Part shown: positions 25,242 to 37,380 of the stretch, piece by piece | Numbering within the stretch: the stretch's first letter is position 1 | Layout of the letters: the number at the start of each line of letters is the position of its first letter | Source of the DNA: Helopsaltes ochotensis | Lineage: Eukaryota > Chordata > Aves > Passeriformes > Locustellidae | Direction of reading: 5' to 3' | Assembly (NCBI GenBank): GCA_013400155.1 | Contig: VXBM01000567.1 | Coordinates: forward strand, 477,477 to 541,476 | DNA: 64,000 nucleotides | Notes under the pieces: model-generated | Database searches by the model: none | The model's input: only the letters and a program-made list of their open reading frames with translations | What the model was told of the DNA's origin: nothing | Made by a program: the position numbers and the translations under genes

Positions 25242-28200
25242 TTCTGCCCTTAAAACAGCAGATTTTACTAATGTGGTTTTCCATTAACCTGTTTTTGTTT
25301 ACTATTCTACATTCAACTGCTCCCCCAGCAAACTTCACTGTGGTTGAACTATACAGTGATTTCTCCAGGGCTTGGTTTTGGTTCTGCAAGCTGTTAAACA
25401 GCTCTGGTCAAAGAATAAGAAAAGACAGCATTATATTCAGGAAACTCAAGCTCCTTTGAAAGAGAACAAAACTAGAGTAACATGACACAGGTACAAGATA
25501 ATCATAATGGCAAAACTTCCTAGGGCTCTCAGGTAGAAATAAGCCATCACTTCTTCATTCTTCTCTCCGTTGTCAGACTTCTGTGGAAGATATACCTGCA
25601 GTGAGTTCCTTCTTAACTATACACACCCACATATATTCTTCTAGGACAGAGTCCCTCAGGTACAACAAGTATCTAGGACCTTGTTTTGAAAAGCAGGTCA
25701 TGCTCCTCAGAAGGGAATACAGTTAAATGTCTTCCCACCCCAAGAGGAAACTGGGTGGGAAAACAGCCTCTAAAGCAAAAATGGCAAGTACAGTATATAG
25801 CAAATATTCTATTTGCCTAAAGAAAAGGTGCACAGTAAGACGTGAACTGACAACACAAGCAGCTATTCTACAGACCCCACCATCTATGCAGACATTCACC
25901 AACAGCACTGAAGGCTCAAAGTAGAATAAACTACTTAACACTACAATTATTCTAAGGAAGCACTAATGGCTTTCAGAAGGGAAAAAATATGGAAATTCAG
26001 TCCCTGATGGAGGTCTTAGGAACATTTTTCATTAATAGGTCTCAGTTCCTTGTATCCTCATACAAGAAAACTGTAATAAAAATAATTTTAAAAACCCAAT
26101 ACTTGCAGCACATTCTTTTGGTTATTTCTGGAATCATGCTTTGCTTTACAAAGACCGCTACAAGCTCCAAATTAAGTATTCTGTTTTCTCTGGAACACTT
26201 AAATATCAAAAAATACTGGGGGGTGTGAGAAGGGAGCCACTGGTTTCCTCTGAAGAACAGCAATCCTCCTCATTAGAATTTGAAATATCATTTCTGAATG
26301 TCTTATTATCTTTCTAACAACCCAAACTAACTGGGAAGCAAGAGGGAGAAAATAAGAACAACTTTCAGACACCAGCACTTTTCCAAATCCACAGATTTTC
26401 TCAACTCTACCCCTTATTTTATGTGTAGGAAAACACCCAAAGTTATCATGTCCTCTAAATAATAGGATCCACAGATGAAAGCATCTCTAAGAAGCCACCT
26501 ACTGCTGTGCAACTTTCCGTTAACCACAGTAGTTTATCAAATGCTGAAACATGCCGTAACTAAGTCTCCAAAACTGGAGATGTACAGAGCTCCAGCAAGG
26601 CAGGGAGCTCCAACATGGCTTCATAAAAATACACCAGCACTGCTACCAAGATGAGTTCAGATCTGGGAAGTGCTTTTGTCCAATGCTGATCTTAGGCTAA
26701 TCAAATCACAACCGTGCTTTCACCAGGCTCATAAAAGTACACACAGAGAAATCATCTCATCCAACTACACATAATTCATAGTCAATGTAAGGCTCAAGCA
26801 CAACCCTTATAGGTCGCAGAAAACTCCACATTGTGGAATACTTATTAGGAAAAGTCCCACATTAGTGCACAGATTAATGTCACATCTCCCCACACCACCC
26901 CAGAGCTTCCCCTGATACCCATATTGTCCAAATGTTTCCATTATTTAAGGTACCACATACATACCCACCCCTTTGTCAGATATTTGTACTCACCACTAAC
27001 TCCTTGTCAGCTCATCTGCCCTCTCTGAAAATATCCCTGAGAGCAGCTCCAGAGATGCTCCTCACACTCTTCACTCAACGCAATCTCTAAACCTTGACTG
27101 CGACTCAGGAAGCATTACACAGACCCTGCACAGGGGAGCTGTGGCATCTCCCCAGGTCCCACAGGGAGGAAGGCACAGATTCTCCAGGGCTGACTCACAC
27201 CTTCTTAACTGAGGGAAGGGAGAGAGTCCAGGAGTAGCGGATGGCCAAGAGGCCCCTGCCAGCTACCCCCTGGTTGAATCCAGGTTGCCATTGCTCTCAT
27301 CTTTGGCCGCAGTCAGGGGGTTGGAAAAATTAATGAGAAAACAACAGGGAACAGACGACGTACAAACCATAAATACGTGCACAAGAGCTCCATAAGCCCA
27401 AGCATTTGTGCCCCTTCTTTGCTAGCTTCTGAACTCTCTGGTAGCTTGGGAATAATTCCTGTTCCAACATGCTGAGCTGGAAGCTACTGCTGCCAGTTAC
27501 CTCCACGTAAGAAAGGCGTTTCCGGCAGTCTTGCTGAGAAGCCCCTGAGGCCAGGTTAACAATTTGACTATTCCCAAAAATATTCAGGCTCTTAGAACAA
27601 GGCCAAAATTACCTTTTCTTTTAATCATTTTTCTTCATTTTCTCATCACCCAAGGAAAAGAGCTGACAAAAGCTTTCTGCAACTAGAAAAGAGACCAAAC
27701 TGCAACACTGTAACTATTCCCAGCCTATCACAATTGCAATAGCTTCAAGCTTTGTGAGAGACCTGATGAAGGAAATTAAATTAGTAAAGGGGAGGTGACA
27801 ATATTAATGCTATTAAGAGGGGGCTCTTTAACATTTACAACACTCAATTTATTTCGGCATTGAGATCCTCCCCAGTTCATGAATGTCTACCACTTGAAGT
27901 TTGGATGTGTTCACACATATGAATGTTCAAAACATGAAAAACTCGGCGTGAGCCAAGACAAATGGGAGTGACAGCTCCTCGAAAGCAAAAAAGAATGCTT
28001 GACATAATGCACTGTTCACCCCAAAACCAGGTTTCTGAGTATTTCAGAACTTAATTTGGTTTTTTACCCAAGAAATCCTATGGGATTTTCTATGTATTTG
28101 GAGGGGAGAAGGGAAGGCAGGTAAAAATGTAAGGATTTATTCACAAGAGAAGTGCTAAAAGCGGTTTTAATTTCCATCTTTATCCATGAGGGAACCTAAG

Positions 28201-28616
28201 ATTAAGGGCAAGTCCTGCAAGTATCATTTATTTCACTAATGATACTTCACTATTTAGAGGCCTCAGGAAAGCAATCAGAGTCTTTTTTAATGACATTCGG
28301 TTACTGCCTGGCAAAATCATAGGCAAGACCAGAGGTACCATAAGACTCTGCAAATTAATTAAGGCAACGCTATATTAATTTAAGTTCAGAAGTACTAGAA
28401 ACCAAATTTTCCACCCAAAAAAAAGGTCTCCAAGAACCGAAATTACAATACCTCTCACTTTCCAAGGCAGAGAAGCTGAAACCTGTTTTTAATCTCATCA
28501 GTTCCTTCCCACACACCAACATCAAGTAAACTCGACAGCAGTATGTACTTGCTATAGCTAAATATACCAGCAATATTCGAGAACCTAATTTGCAACCCTG
28601 CGAACATACGTTCGGA

Positions 28617-28626
28617 AAAGATGGCA
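28617..28626 (+). promoter_or_regulatory. YY1-like motif near CpG island
   Basis: AAAGATGGCA resembles the YY1 core AAGATGGC and lies just outside the first CpG island, where such sites are common around transcription starts. The match is short, so the role is inference. Confidence 0.25.
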
Positions 28627-28689
28627 GTTCGCTGGGCTTTTATGTAACGCAAATTTAAATAGAAGAAACGGCACCTGCCATTTTCTTCA

Positions 28690-28914
28690 ATTAGCATTTC
28701 ATCCGGCTGTAGGCATCTTAATTTCTCGAAGCCGACCGCTGCGCCTCCAAAGCGATTCCACGAATAAATCGGACACGATCTATACGTACCAAGAATTGAC
28801 TCGGCCAGAAGAGCAGTGTTTTTAGCCGCCCCGGGGCCAGGCAGAGGCCGTGCACTGGCGGAGCGCGGTGACAGAGGCGCGGGGCGCGCCCTGCCGCCCG
28901 GCGCTGCCCGAGGA
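28690..28914. promoter_or_regulatory. CpG island 1, left flank
   Basis: GC content and CpG frequency climb sharply from about 28,690 and reach runs such as GGCGCGGGGCGCGCCC just before the gap. The contrast with the AT-rich DNA to the left is typical of a vertebrate promoter island. On the minus strand a donor-like TTG|GTACGT lies near 28,788, compatible with a first exon transcribed leftward out of the gap. No known protein is visible in the flanking frames. Confidence 0.75.
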
Positions 28915-29554
28915 NNNNNNNNNNNNNNNNNNNNNNNNNNNNNNNNNNNNNNNNNNNNNNNNNNNNNNNNNNNNNNNNNNNNNNNNNNNNNNNNNNNNNN
29001 NNNNNNNNNNNNNNNNNNNNNNNNNNNNNNNNNNNNNNNNNNNNNNNNNNNNNNNNNNNNNNNNNNNNNNNNNNNNNNNNNNNNNNNNNNNNNNNNNNNN
29101 NNNNNNNNNNNNNNNNNNNNNNNNNNNNNNNNNNNNNNNNNNNNNNNNNNNNNNNNNNNNNNNNNNNNNNNNNNNNNNNNNNNNNNNNNNNNNNNNNNNN
29201 NNNNNNNNNNNNNNNNNNNNNNNNNNNNNNNNNNNNNNNNNNNNNNNNNNNNNNNNNNNNNNNNNNNNNNNNNNNNNNNNNNNNNNNNNNNNNNNNNNNN
29301 NNNNNNNNNNNNNNNNNNNNNNNNNNNNNNNNNNNNNNNNNNNNNNNNNNNNNNNNNNNNNNNNNNNNNNNNNNNNNNNNNNNNNNNNNNNNNNNNNNNN
29401 NNNNNNNNNNNNNNNNNNNNNNNNNNNNNNNNNNNNNNNNNNNNNNNNNNNNNNNNNNNNNNNNNNNNNNNNNNNNNNNNNNNNNNNNNNNNNNNNNNNN
29501 NNNNNNNNNNNNNNNNNNNNNNNNNNNNNNNNNNNNNNNNNNNNNNNNNNNNNN
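28915..29554. other. Assembly gap (640 N) inside CpG island 1
   Basis: Unbroken N. Both edges are extremely GC-rich, so the gap most likely reflects sequencing dropout over the core of the island. Any promoter or first exon there is invisible. Long reading frames that cross it are artefacts of translating N. Confidence 0.98.
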
Positions 29555-29830
29555 GGGCCCCGCCGCGCCGCGCCGCGCTTCAGCATTTTTCGAGATGCTG
29601 ATTGATACACAGACCCCGATGCCGTGGCGGGTTTGGCTGCAGGGCGAAGCGGCCCGGCGGGCAGCCCGGGCACAGCCCCTCACGGGGTACAACGCGCACG
29701 CCGCGGGTGGCCGGTGTCGCCAGTGGGGCTTGTCGGTGCCCTCGTTCTGACTCCGGTCCACCCTTGGGTGTCTGTTTTCTAACGAGGAAATACGTCAGAA
29801 ATGCTCCGAGACCTCCGCGGAAAATACCAG
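29555..29830. promoter_or_regulatory. CpG island 1, right flank
   Basis: Begins with a GCCGC-repeated stretch and stays CpG-rich to about 29,830. It contains a 7-bp stem TCAGCAT/ATGCTGA at 29,580-29,601 and a CRE-like half site TACGTCAG at 29,793-29,800. These fit a promoter, but the start site cannot be placed. Confidence 0.7.
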
Positions 29831-31463
29831 CACCCGGAGTTAATAATCTACCAATTCCAGGGTCTGATGTTAACGACCTTTATCTGTAGTTTATTAAACA
29901 GCCCCTTCCTACCCCAGAAGAAAAACAGCTTCGCAAAGAGGAGAACCTTGACTGAATCTAAGACAGTTTTTGCCAACGCAGCCGTCTGCTCTCTGCAGCC
30001 ACACTCCCGGTGCCTTCAGCCCAACCTCTGTCCACCTCGAAAGCAAAGCGTAGCCCTTCCACGGAAAAGCAGCCAGCCCCAAGAGCTTCAGGGACATGGC
30101 TTAACTTACCACAGATTCACTAAATCCTGTGTGCACATTAGCATCGTTTCACAAGAAATTCATTGATTTCTGTGAAGTAGTTTAGCAAACAAATCATCGC
30201 CCAAACTGGACACCTCGTTCTGTCAGAAAGGGAAAGCCTAGCACAGAAAGGCACTGGCAAGTCGCTGGAAACCGAGGTGTTGCAACACACAGTATCATGG
30301 CCTTTGATCATGCATTACACTCAGAGGTGGTTTTGTTAAATGCACATGTATGTCAAGGCTACATAAACTCACAGCACAGTCCACCTGCACAGCACTGGGA
30401 ACTTCACATAAGGTAGAGTCCAAACATTCCATAAGCTGAAACCAAGGTAGTGCCTTCCCACATGATTATAAGATATTAAAGATACCTCTGACCCCGTGAT
30501 ACCATAAAAATTAACACATGTGACAGCATGACAGGGTGAATCTGGCACAAAGAAATTTAAAACACGAGTCACTATCATTTTCTAAACAAAATTCAGATGA
30601 ATCTTAAATGAAAGCCACTAAGGAATTTGGTAACAATATGAGTTGAAGAATTTTTCTTTCCTTAAGGAAAGCACACATACACACACCCCTCCAAACTCCT
30701 CAAATTGTTTGGTACTACAATAAATCACTGTGGGTTAAGAATAACCCTTTACTACACTAAAACTTTAAGGGAATCCTAAAGAAGCCCCATGGAAGTACTA
30801 CAGCCCAAAAGATAAATTCAGTAAGTCTGAAGGACTCAAGAGGTGAGACAGCCCTCCTGAAAACACCGTGACCTTCATGTCTCTTGCTTGAAATACTTTT
30901 TGATTACTCTATTAATTTATTTCTTAATTCTAGTAAGAGATTTAAAGCTATCATGCCAACATCCCTTGTTGGAGTAAGATGCTGGGAATTTTTTCGATGT
31001 TGACGCTTCTAGTATGCTCTCTCCTATATGTTCTTAATATTCACACAACAATGATATAGTTGCAATTTATAACTTTTATCTTAAAATATTTGAATAATAA
31101 CTGGGGTTTATCTCCTTTTACACGTGCTACGTCCTTGTCTCTTTTTTGTACCCACCATTTTCTTTTTCATCTACTTTGTTCATCAAGGTCTCTTATCATT
31201 CTGAAAAACCTTAACATTACTTCTGCTCTTCAAACACGAATAACGTCTCCCAAGAAATCACAGTAAATCCAGGTTTCTCTTAAAAGAAGCAAATGTCTTG
31301 TCTCATAACGTAATCCACATTAACACAAAATGTCCCAAAGTCTTCAACACATTAAACTCAGTAATTCTAAGACATCCAGACATGTATTACCACCTCATAA
31401 GAGGCTGCACATAATTCATAGAAGACTGAACAATAACTGGAAAAAAGCCAAAAGAAAAAAAAA

Positions 31464-31495
31464 GGGGGGGGTTGAGGGGAAGAAAGGGGAGAGGG
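31464..31495 (+). repeat. Purine tract with canonical G-quadruplex motif
   Basis: Four G-runs on the + strand (8, 4, 4 and 3 G) are separated by loops of 4, 6 and 3 bases, meeting the G3+N1-7 rule. It sits in a longer purine-rich stretch, about 31,450-31,512, that starts with a nine-A run. It might affect replication or transcription, but simple purine tracts are common in birds. Confidence 0.7.
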
Positions 31496-34400
31496 TAAGG
31501 AGAGACATGATTAGAGTAAGCAAAAACTTTCAATTGAAGATTAGAGAAACAACAAGCAAAGAAAACCCAAATCCTGCAAATTGATCCCTGTCAGGTCTGG
31601 AAACTTAAATTACATTCCAAATACACCGCTGAGACCTTAGCCCCACCAGCACACTAATGCATGTTTCCACTTAAAAATCATCTTCCTCAAAACAATAAAA
31701 TAAGTTACAGTAAATGTTTAGAAATGTTGTTTCCTCCTTCAAAACAATGGAAAAGACTTCGCAGTGATAAAAGAAGTAGGGATACATTTTCTCAGCTCTG
31801 TGGCTCCAACAGCATTTTTATACAACAGAAGACAGAAGCATATGGGTAAAGAATTTAAAAATATCTTAGCATTTGCATCCTGCTAGAAATGTAAAGCATT
31901 AATGAGCCCATAAAACGAAGCAAACCCGTTATTTACCTGGAAAATCTTAATGTGATCCTGGCAACCTTCTCCTACAGACAGCTGAGAAACACAGTGAGGG
32001 ACCTGAAGAACAAAATCAGCCCTGCGACAGAATGTTGAAGCGCAGTTATGTGGGCCAGGCCCATGATAAAATCACACATATGGTACATGATATCCTTTAC
32101 AGTTACAGGAAGCTCAGGAGCATGACCTCTCACACAGATGGCATTTATAGCCCCACAGACTATTCAAAATGTACCAGAACATCATGCAGGCAGACCACAG
32201 GCAGGTAAATCCTAGTCTGCCTGAAAGACAGCAAATACATTCAGAGACAAAGGATAAACAAAAGAAAAGTAGGGTCATATTCCCAAATTACTTAGCTTAA
32301 TAAAAAGTAGGTTGCATGAACATAAAGCCAGTGAAATAAAGATGTTATGTATTTTTCTCTCCAGTATTTGCTTCATCCTTTCCCTAGACCAACACCATTA
32401 GTTCATTAATGGGGGTTGTCTACTTCTTATACGTATACAGAGCTCTTAGTACAAAGAGGCCTCAGTGACCAACTGGAACCACTGTGTGCTCTAGTAATAG
32501 AAATAAAAAAGATTAATAGTAATTAGAAAAGAAAAGGATTCCAGAGGGGCATGACAGACTCTTAATTAGGGACCAGGATGCCACGGTGGAATCCAAAGAG
32601 ATGAGAGAAAGGTAATATGCAGAGCAGCCACTGTTTAAACCACTTCTTTGTGGTTCAGGGACAGGTTCTGATTAAGATTTAATCTCTTGGGGAGCAGTGC
32701 TAGAAACCACAGCTAGTTCAATGAGGACACTTATGTGATGCACTGCAGCTATCAAGAAGCAAAGTACATTTCCCACCATCCAGAAAATGTGGGGAACAAT
32801 TTTCAATGCAAATAGATGGTACCTAGCTAAATGTGACATCCCTTTTGATCAGTTTAAATCTATGGTTTTAAACAACATAATAAGTGAATAAAAAAGGGGA
32901 ACGCAGAGAGGTTGCATCAGGAAAAGGTATGATGGGGGGGTCAGAAAAAATGAAAAAGGCTACTAGTAGTTCATTTGGACAGGGAAATTATATGAAGAAA
33001 ATAAGCTAGGAATATCTATAATAATGAATAATTAAAAAAAAGCAAACCCACAGTTCTTTGATTGCAATATCACGTGAACATGAGACATTAATAAAAAGTA
33101 GGAGACATCTTCAGCTATATGTATGGGAAATAAGCTGTTTACTTGCATTCATCTGCTGAACAAGTTGACAAACTGGGTCACAGAGCGAGAAGGGCACAAG
33201 GTCTTTATATAGAAACGAATCTACTAGACAGACTAAGTAACAACACAGTTCTACATGCAAGTTACATCATTTATCCAGCACAGCATATAGTAAGTACAAC
33301 ATGGTTTACTATATAAGGAGACTATTTCAGTTACTAGAAAGCAGAAACTAATAGGGAATGTAACACTAACTGCAAACTAGTAGCCAAGTTCAGCAGACAC
33401 TTAAAAACATCCTGTTCAGGTGTATGGCTGCTCCAGCCTGAAGTCCAAAGACTGAGCCCTTAAGTAGGGGGATATCCTACTCATCCTGCCTGGAACCTTT
33501 TACACCAGATTCCCCTCACAGCACAAAACAGTTTTCTCTCCATGTTTCAGAACACCTTTAACACACAGAGCATTAGTGCAATCTAATCAGTAAAAATACC
33601 GTAATTGCACAATGCAGCAAAGCTAATGAGAGGGTCCTATTGATCACGTTCAGTCCCACAGCAGCTGTGTTTCCCGTGCTTCCAACCCCTTTGACTGGTC
33701 AAGGGCAACTGATCTTCCAATGGGCCAAACACCTCCTGCACAAGCACTACAGGCTGGGGTTTGTTGCCAGGGTTTGTGTTCAGGGATAAAAACGAGATTA
33801 AAAACATAATGAGGAGGAAGCCTGGCCATTCTCACACCAGCCTGCGTGGTGAAGCTGCAGGCAATTAACTGTCCAACAACTCCTGCAGGTTCCTTCTTTC
33901 CCCACCCTTCCCAGCTGTTGCCTCCTGCCTGCACCTGCACCCAGGCCCAGCAGGGCCCATCCCTTTCTGCATTCGGGCTTCCTGCTCTGTCTCAGAGCAC
34001 TGGCCCTCACAAACCGCACCCAGCAGGGAAGGAAAAGAAAGAGTGGCTACATAGCTACATAGGAGGACATCCTCTGCTTCTCGAGGAAGCATCCACTGCT
34101 AGGGACGAAGGGCAGGTGCAGCATTTCCTCCACAGTCAGTGAGCAGTTGGACTGAGAGGACTGCAGATGGAGCCCCGTGCTCCTCCCAGGACAGCAGGAG
34201 GCACAGCTGCACTTCAAAGGATCGCATCTTCCACATCTCTCAGTAAGGAGCACTCTGTAGTCGAACCCAATCACTTAAAGGACTGCACATCGTACTGATG
34301 GCACGTTAGCAGGATGCTATAACTTAACTAAAACACAGATCAGGATTCTCAACAAAGTGCAGTTTTGTTTTAAAATCAGGTGTCTTGACAGAGCACCAGC

Positions 34401-34984
34401 GTGATAGTTTCTGCAGTACTGTAGCTCTTTAGCACTGACTTTCCCCACCCTATAAAACCTGTGACCCACAAACTTTTCAATAATAATCTGCACAGCAGTC
34501 AGCATGGGCTAGACACCTGTATTTTGGCTTGAGGGAACCCATGCTCTGAAAGCACAGCAGCAGGCAGTCAGACAGACAGTCACATAAATAGCAAGAGCTA
34601 GATCCAGCAAAAGACTGAAACTCCTACAGGTCGTGCAGTAAGATGACAAAATTTCACATTTCCACATCTCACCTAGGCTCTTCATACAATACAAAGAGAA
34701 AGGAAGCTGCCTTAGGATATGCCCTAAAATTCTTATTTGCTGAAAAAGATACCCGGCCAGGAAGTTAATCAAGACACAGCAGAAGGTAAAAGCGGTATCT
34801 ACTTAGCGTCCCAAACTCCATTCATCTCCTAGACTCACAAGAGTCCTTTGAGTGTCATTTGGAAGAACTCTCTGAAAAGTGGTTAGTGTCCATTTTTTAT
34901 TAACACTTCCCAAACCTCCTGCCCTCAGACACCACTATTGGTGACAGCCACAGGAGCAGCTCTTAGATCCCACTGCCTCACTCC

Positions 34985-35235
34985 AAAGCCATCAGCATGA
35001 CTAACCCCACATCTGACATTCCTCTGCTTTACATTCTACATCCCCCCACCAGTCCCTGTATTCCATCTTTCCATCTCTCCCACCTCCAACCACACACCAC
35101 CACCTTCCAAACCAACAAATCCATTCCCACATTTAGCCACAAAGATGTAACCCACCACCTTTTCTTTACTGTCCAACAGGCCATACCAACTCATCAGCCA
35201 CCACTCTGTGCTCTCAACCCCCACTTTGCTATGCT
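34985..35235. repeat. C-rich, G-poor strand-asymmetric tract
   Basis: About 250 bases in which the + strand is dominated by C, A and T with very few G (for example 3 G in 35,101-35,160). Words such as CCACC, CACCACC and CCATC recur. No repeat family is recognised. The long open frame across it follows from this composition. Confidence 0.6.
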
Positions 35236-35711
35236 ATCCGAAACCAGGAGGACTTTTGGTTGGCTGAAGACTCCTTCAGCTCTTCAGATTTCCTCCTCTG
35301 CACATGTTCTGAAATGCTCCTCTGCCTGACTAGCCATCATTAACAGTGACCTACATTCAAACACACAAATGCTCTGCTTTAGCTGCTTCAGTTCTTTAGT
35401 GTAAAACCCTCAAAACCTAAGTTCAGCTAAGCTTGCAAATGAAATGTACAGTCGGTTAAAATGCCAGCCAGGTCTTGTGGCAGCCTTTAAAAATGTGACT
35501 AAGGCAAAAATAAGAGCTGCTTTTTTCCATACATCTGCCCTCTAAAAATTACTCTGTAAAACTGATTCAGCAGTTTGAGTTCATCTTTTCAGATACGTAT
35601 CTGAATAAACAATATTCAGGAAAACAGTACATTTTTTGCAGTAGAAGTACAGTATTTTTGCCACTTCCCTTGGACCCTGATTAAATTCCCATCAAAGTAC
35701 ATAGATTCAAG

Positions 35712-35940
35712 TTGCATCGGGGAAGGTTCAGGTTGGACATTAGGAGGCTTTTCTTCACAGAAAGAGTGATTAAACATTGGAATGGGTTGCTCAGGGAGGA
35801 GTCACCCTCCCTGGAGGTGTTTAAGAAAACACTTGATGGGGCACTTAGTGCCAAGGTCTAGTTAACAAGGTGGTGTTCAGTTAAAGACTCGATGATCTCA
35901 GAAGTCTTTTCCAACCTAATTGATTCTGTGATTTTGTGGA
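35712..35940 (+). mobile_element. CR1 LINE, 5'-truncated 3' end
   Basis: Contains the standard CR1 3' sequence in order: GGTTGGACATTAGGAGG, ATTGGAATGGGTTGCTC, CCTCCCTGGAGGTGTTTAAG, a GATGATCTCAGAAGTC segment and the terminal TGATTCTGTGATTTTGTG. This is the 3' untranslated end of the chicken-repeat-1 retrotransposon, typical of bird and reptile genomes. No coding sequence remains. The intact terminus and modest divergence suggest a medium-age copy. Confidence 0.95.
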
Positions 35941-37188
35941 AGTCTATAAACTGACTCCCATGAGTCAGGTTTTAACCCAGCCCTAAGACACAAACACGGT
36001 AGTCTAAGGGCACCAGGGCAGTCCATACTGGTACTTTTGTTTTCTCAAGTTTCCATCAAATTTTTATATTTCATACAGAAAACACAGGTTGACACAGCAT
36101 TAAGAAAATGAGAACGCCATGCACATAAAACTTGCAAGCTGTCTTTTCAACTGCCATTAGGATCCTTGCAGGCCCCCCTCTGTGACCTGAGCTAGGCAGG
36201 AGTCCTACCAGAACACATGCACAGGAGTGTGCCTGAAGGATGTGATATATATACACATATTGGAATCTGGTTGCAGCTGCAGCAGTAATCTGCTTTCCCT
36301 TCCTTCCTAAAAGCAAAGAACTAATATTCCTAATTCCTGTAGTTTTGCTTATTTTCTTGCTATTTTAAAGAAAAAGTGGAAATCAGCTAGCATGCAACTG
36401 ACCCCAACCCCAAGCAGCATCATCAGCCTCAGGCTGCAGAGCTCCAGGGCTGCCAGCATTAAGCGTCCACAGGAAGATGTGTATTTCCCTGAAGTCAGTG
36501 TGAAAAAAGCCTAATTAACTGCAGCTCCAGGTGTGGGCTTGACAGGAACTGAACCAAAGAGATTCCCCTGTGAAGGAAGGCTGATGGGGAAGGATTTTGC
36601 ACCCCTTGTCACGTAGACCCTTCAGTGTTTCCTGTGGAGCATCGCTGTTTTGATGCAGCACGAGCTCAGGCTCCAGGAGTCCAATCACTCAGGGTTTGTT
36701 TACACTGGGAGAGCTCAGCTGCTAGATATGCTGGCATCTCTCCTCAGTGTGGATGTAACATATGCCAGAGAGGGAATTCCTCTGCCAGTCTAACAGTACC
36801 ACTTCCCCCAGTGACATTAACAAAGCCAACAAAAGCACTTCTCTGACAGCACAGCTGCACCAGAGGGGGGTATATGATTTTTACTGCTTTCCGCCTCCCC
36901 CCACCCCATGAAAATATTCCATAGGACTACCAAAGCCCTACAGAAGGGATGGATTCTCTTCTGGGCAAGCTGCCAACATCATCCAAAAGCACTCACTGCA
37001 GAGCAGGAAAATGGAGACCCATATTAAATGCACTTAGACCCAAGCAGTGTTTCATCGGCCAAGAAGGGACAGGGGCCTCTGCCCACAGGGTCTCAGTGAT
37101 CTGTGATGAGGAGTGGCAAAAAGGAAACTTCTTGCAGATGAAGCTGGCCACCCCCTGCAGATGAATCCCCACCACAATTACAGTGCTG
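35941..37188. other. Non-coding DNA, nothing recognised
   Basis: No exon or repeat family recognised. A short stretch near 36,508-36,545 (AAAAAAGCCTAATTAACTGC onward) has mixed, non-repetitive composition and could be conserved, but this cannot be judged from one genome. Confidence 0.5.
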
Positions 37189-37380
37189 AGGCACTGAAAT
37201 GGGTTGCCCAGATAAGTCATGGATGCCTCATCCCTGGAAGTGTTCAAGGCCAGGCTGGATGGAGTTTTGAGCAATCTGGTCTGGTTGTCCCACCTGGAAG
37301 GTGTCCCATGGCAGTGGAGTTGGAACTAGATGATCTTCAAGGTCCCTTCCCACCCGAACCATTCTATGGTTTTGTGACTG
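37189..37380 (+). mobile_element. CR1 LINE, 5'-truncated 3' end
   Basis: Shows AATGGGTTGCCCAG, a CATCCCTGGAAGTGTTCAAGG segment split by small changes, GGCCAGGCTGGATGG, a TAGATGATCTTCAAGGTCCC segment and a degenerate ATTCTATGGTTTTGTGA end. Same family and orientation as the copy at 35,712, but a different subfamily judging by the GGCCAGGCTGGATGG block. Only the last 190 bases remain. Confidence 0.95.

Larger units (their letters stand above)
22780..28689. other. Non-coding DNA, probably intronic
   Basis: About 5.9 kb without a recognised exon or repeat, apart from the candidate exon at 25,189-25,241. A short ATCATCTCATCCAACTAC word near 26,752 recalls the antisense end of a CR1 but is too short to call. 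Confidence 0.5.
29831..35711. other. Non-coding DNA between the two CpG islands, left part
   Basis: About 5.9 kb with no recognised exon. It holds a purine-rich G-quadruplex motif (31,464-31,495) and the C-rich/G-poor tract at 34,985-35,235. A-over-T bias is weaker here than left of the first island. Confidence 0.5.

Noticed and set aside
26750..26775. Possible CR1 antisense end (ATCATCTCATCCAACTAC)
   Set aside because: About 20 matching bases with no supporting flank.
28718..29761. Long open frames on both strands across the first N-run
   Set aside because: They exist only because N translates without stop codons; the flanking residues show no protein family.
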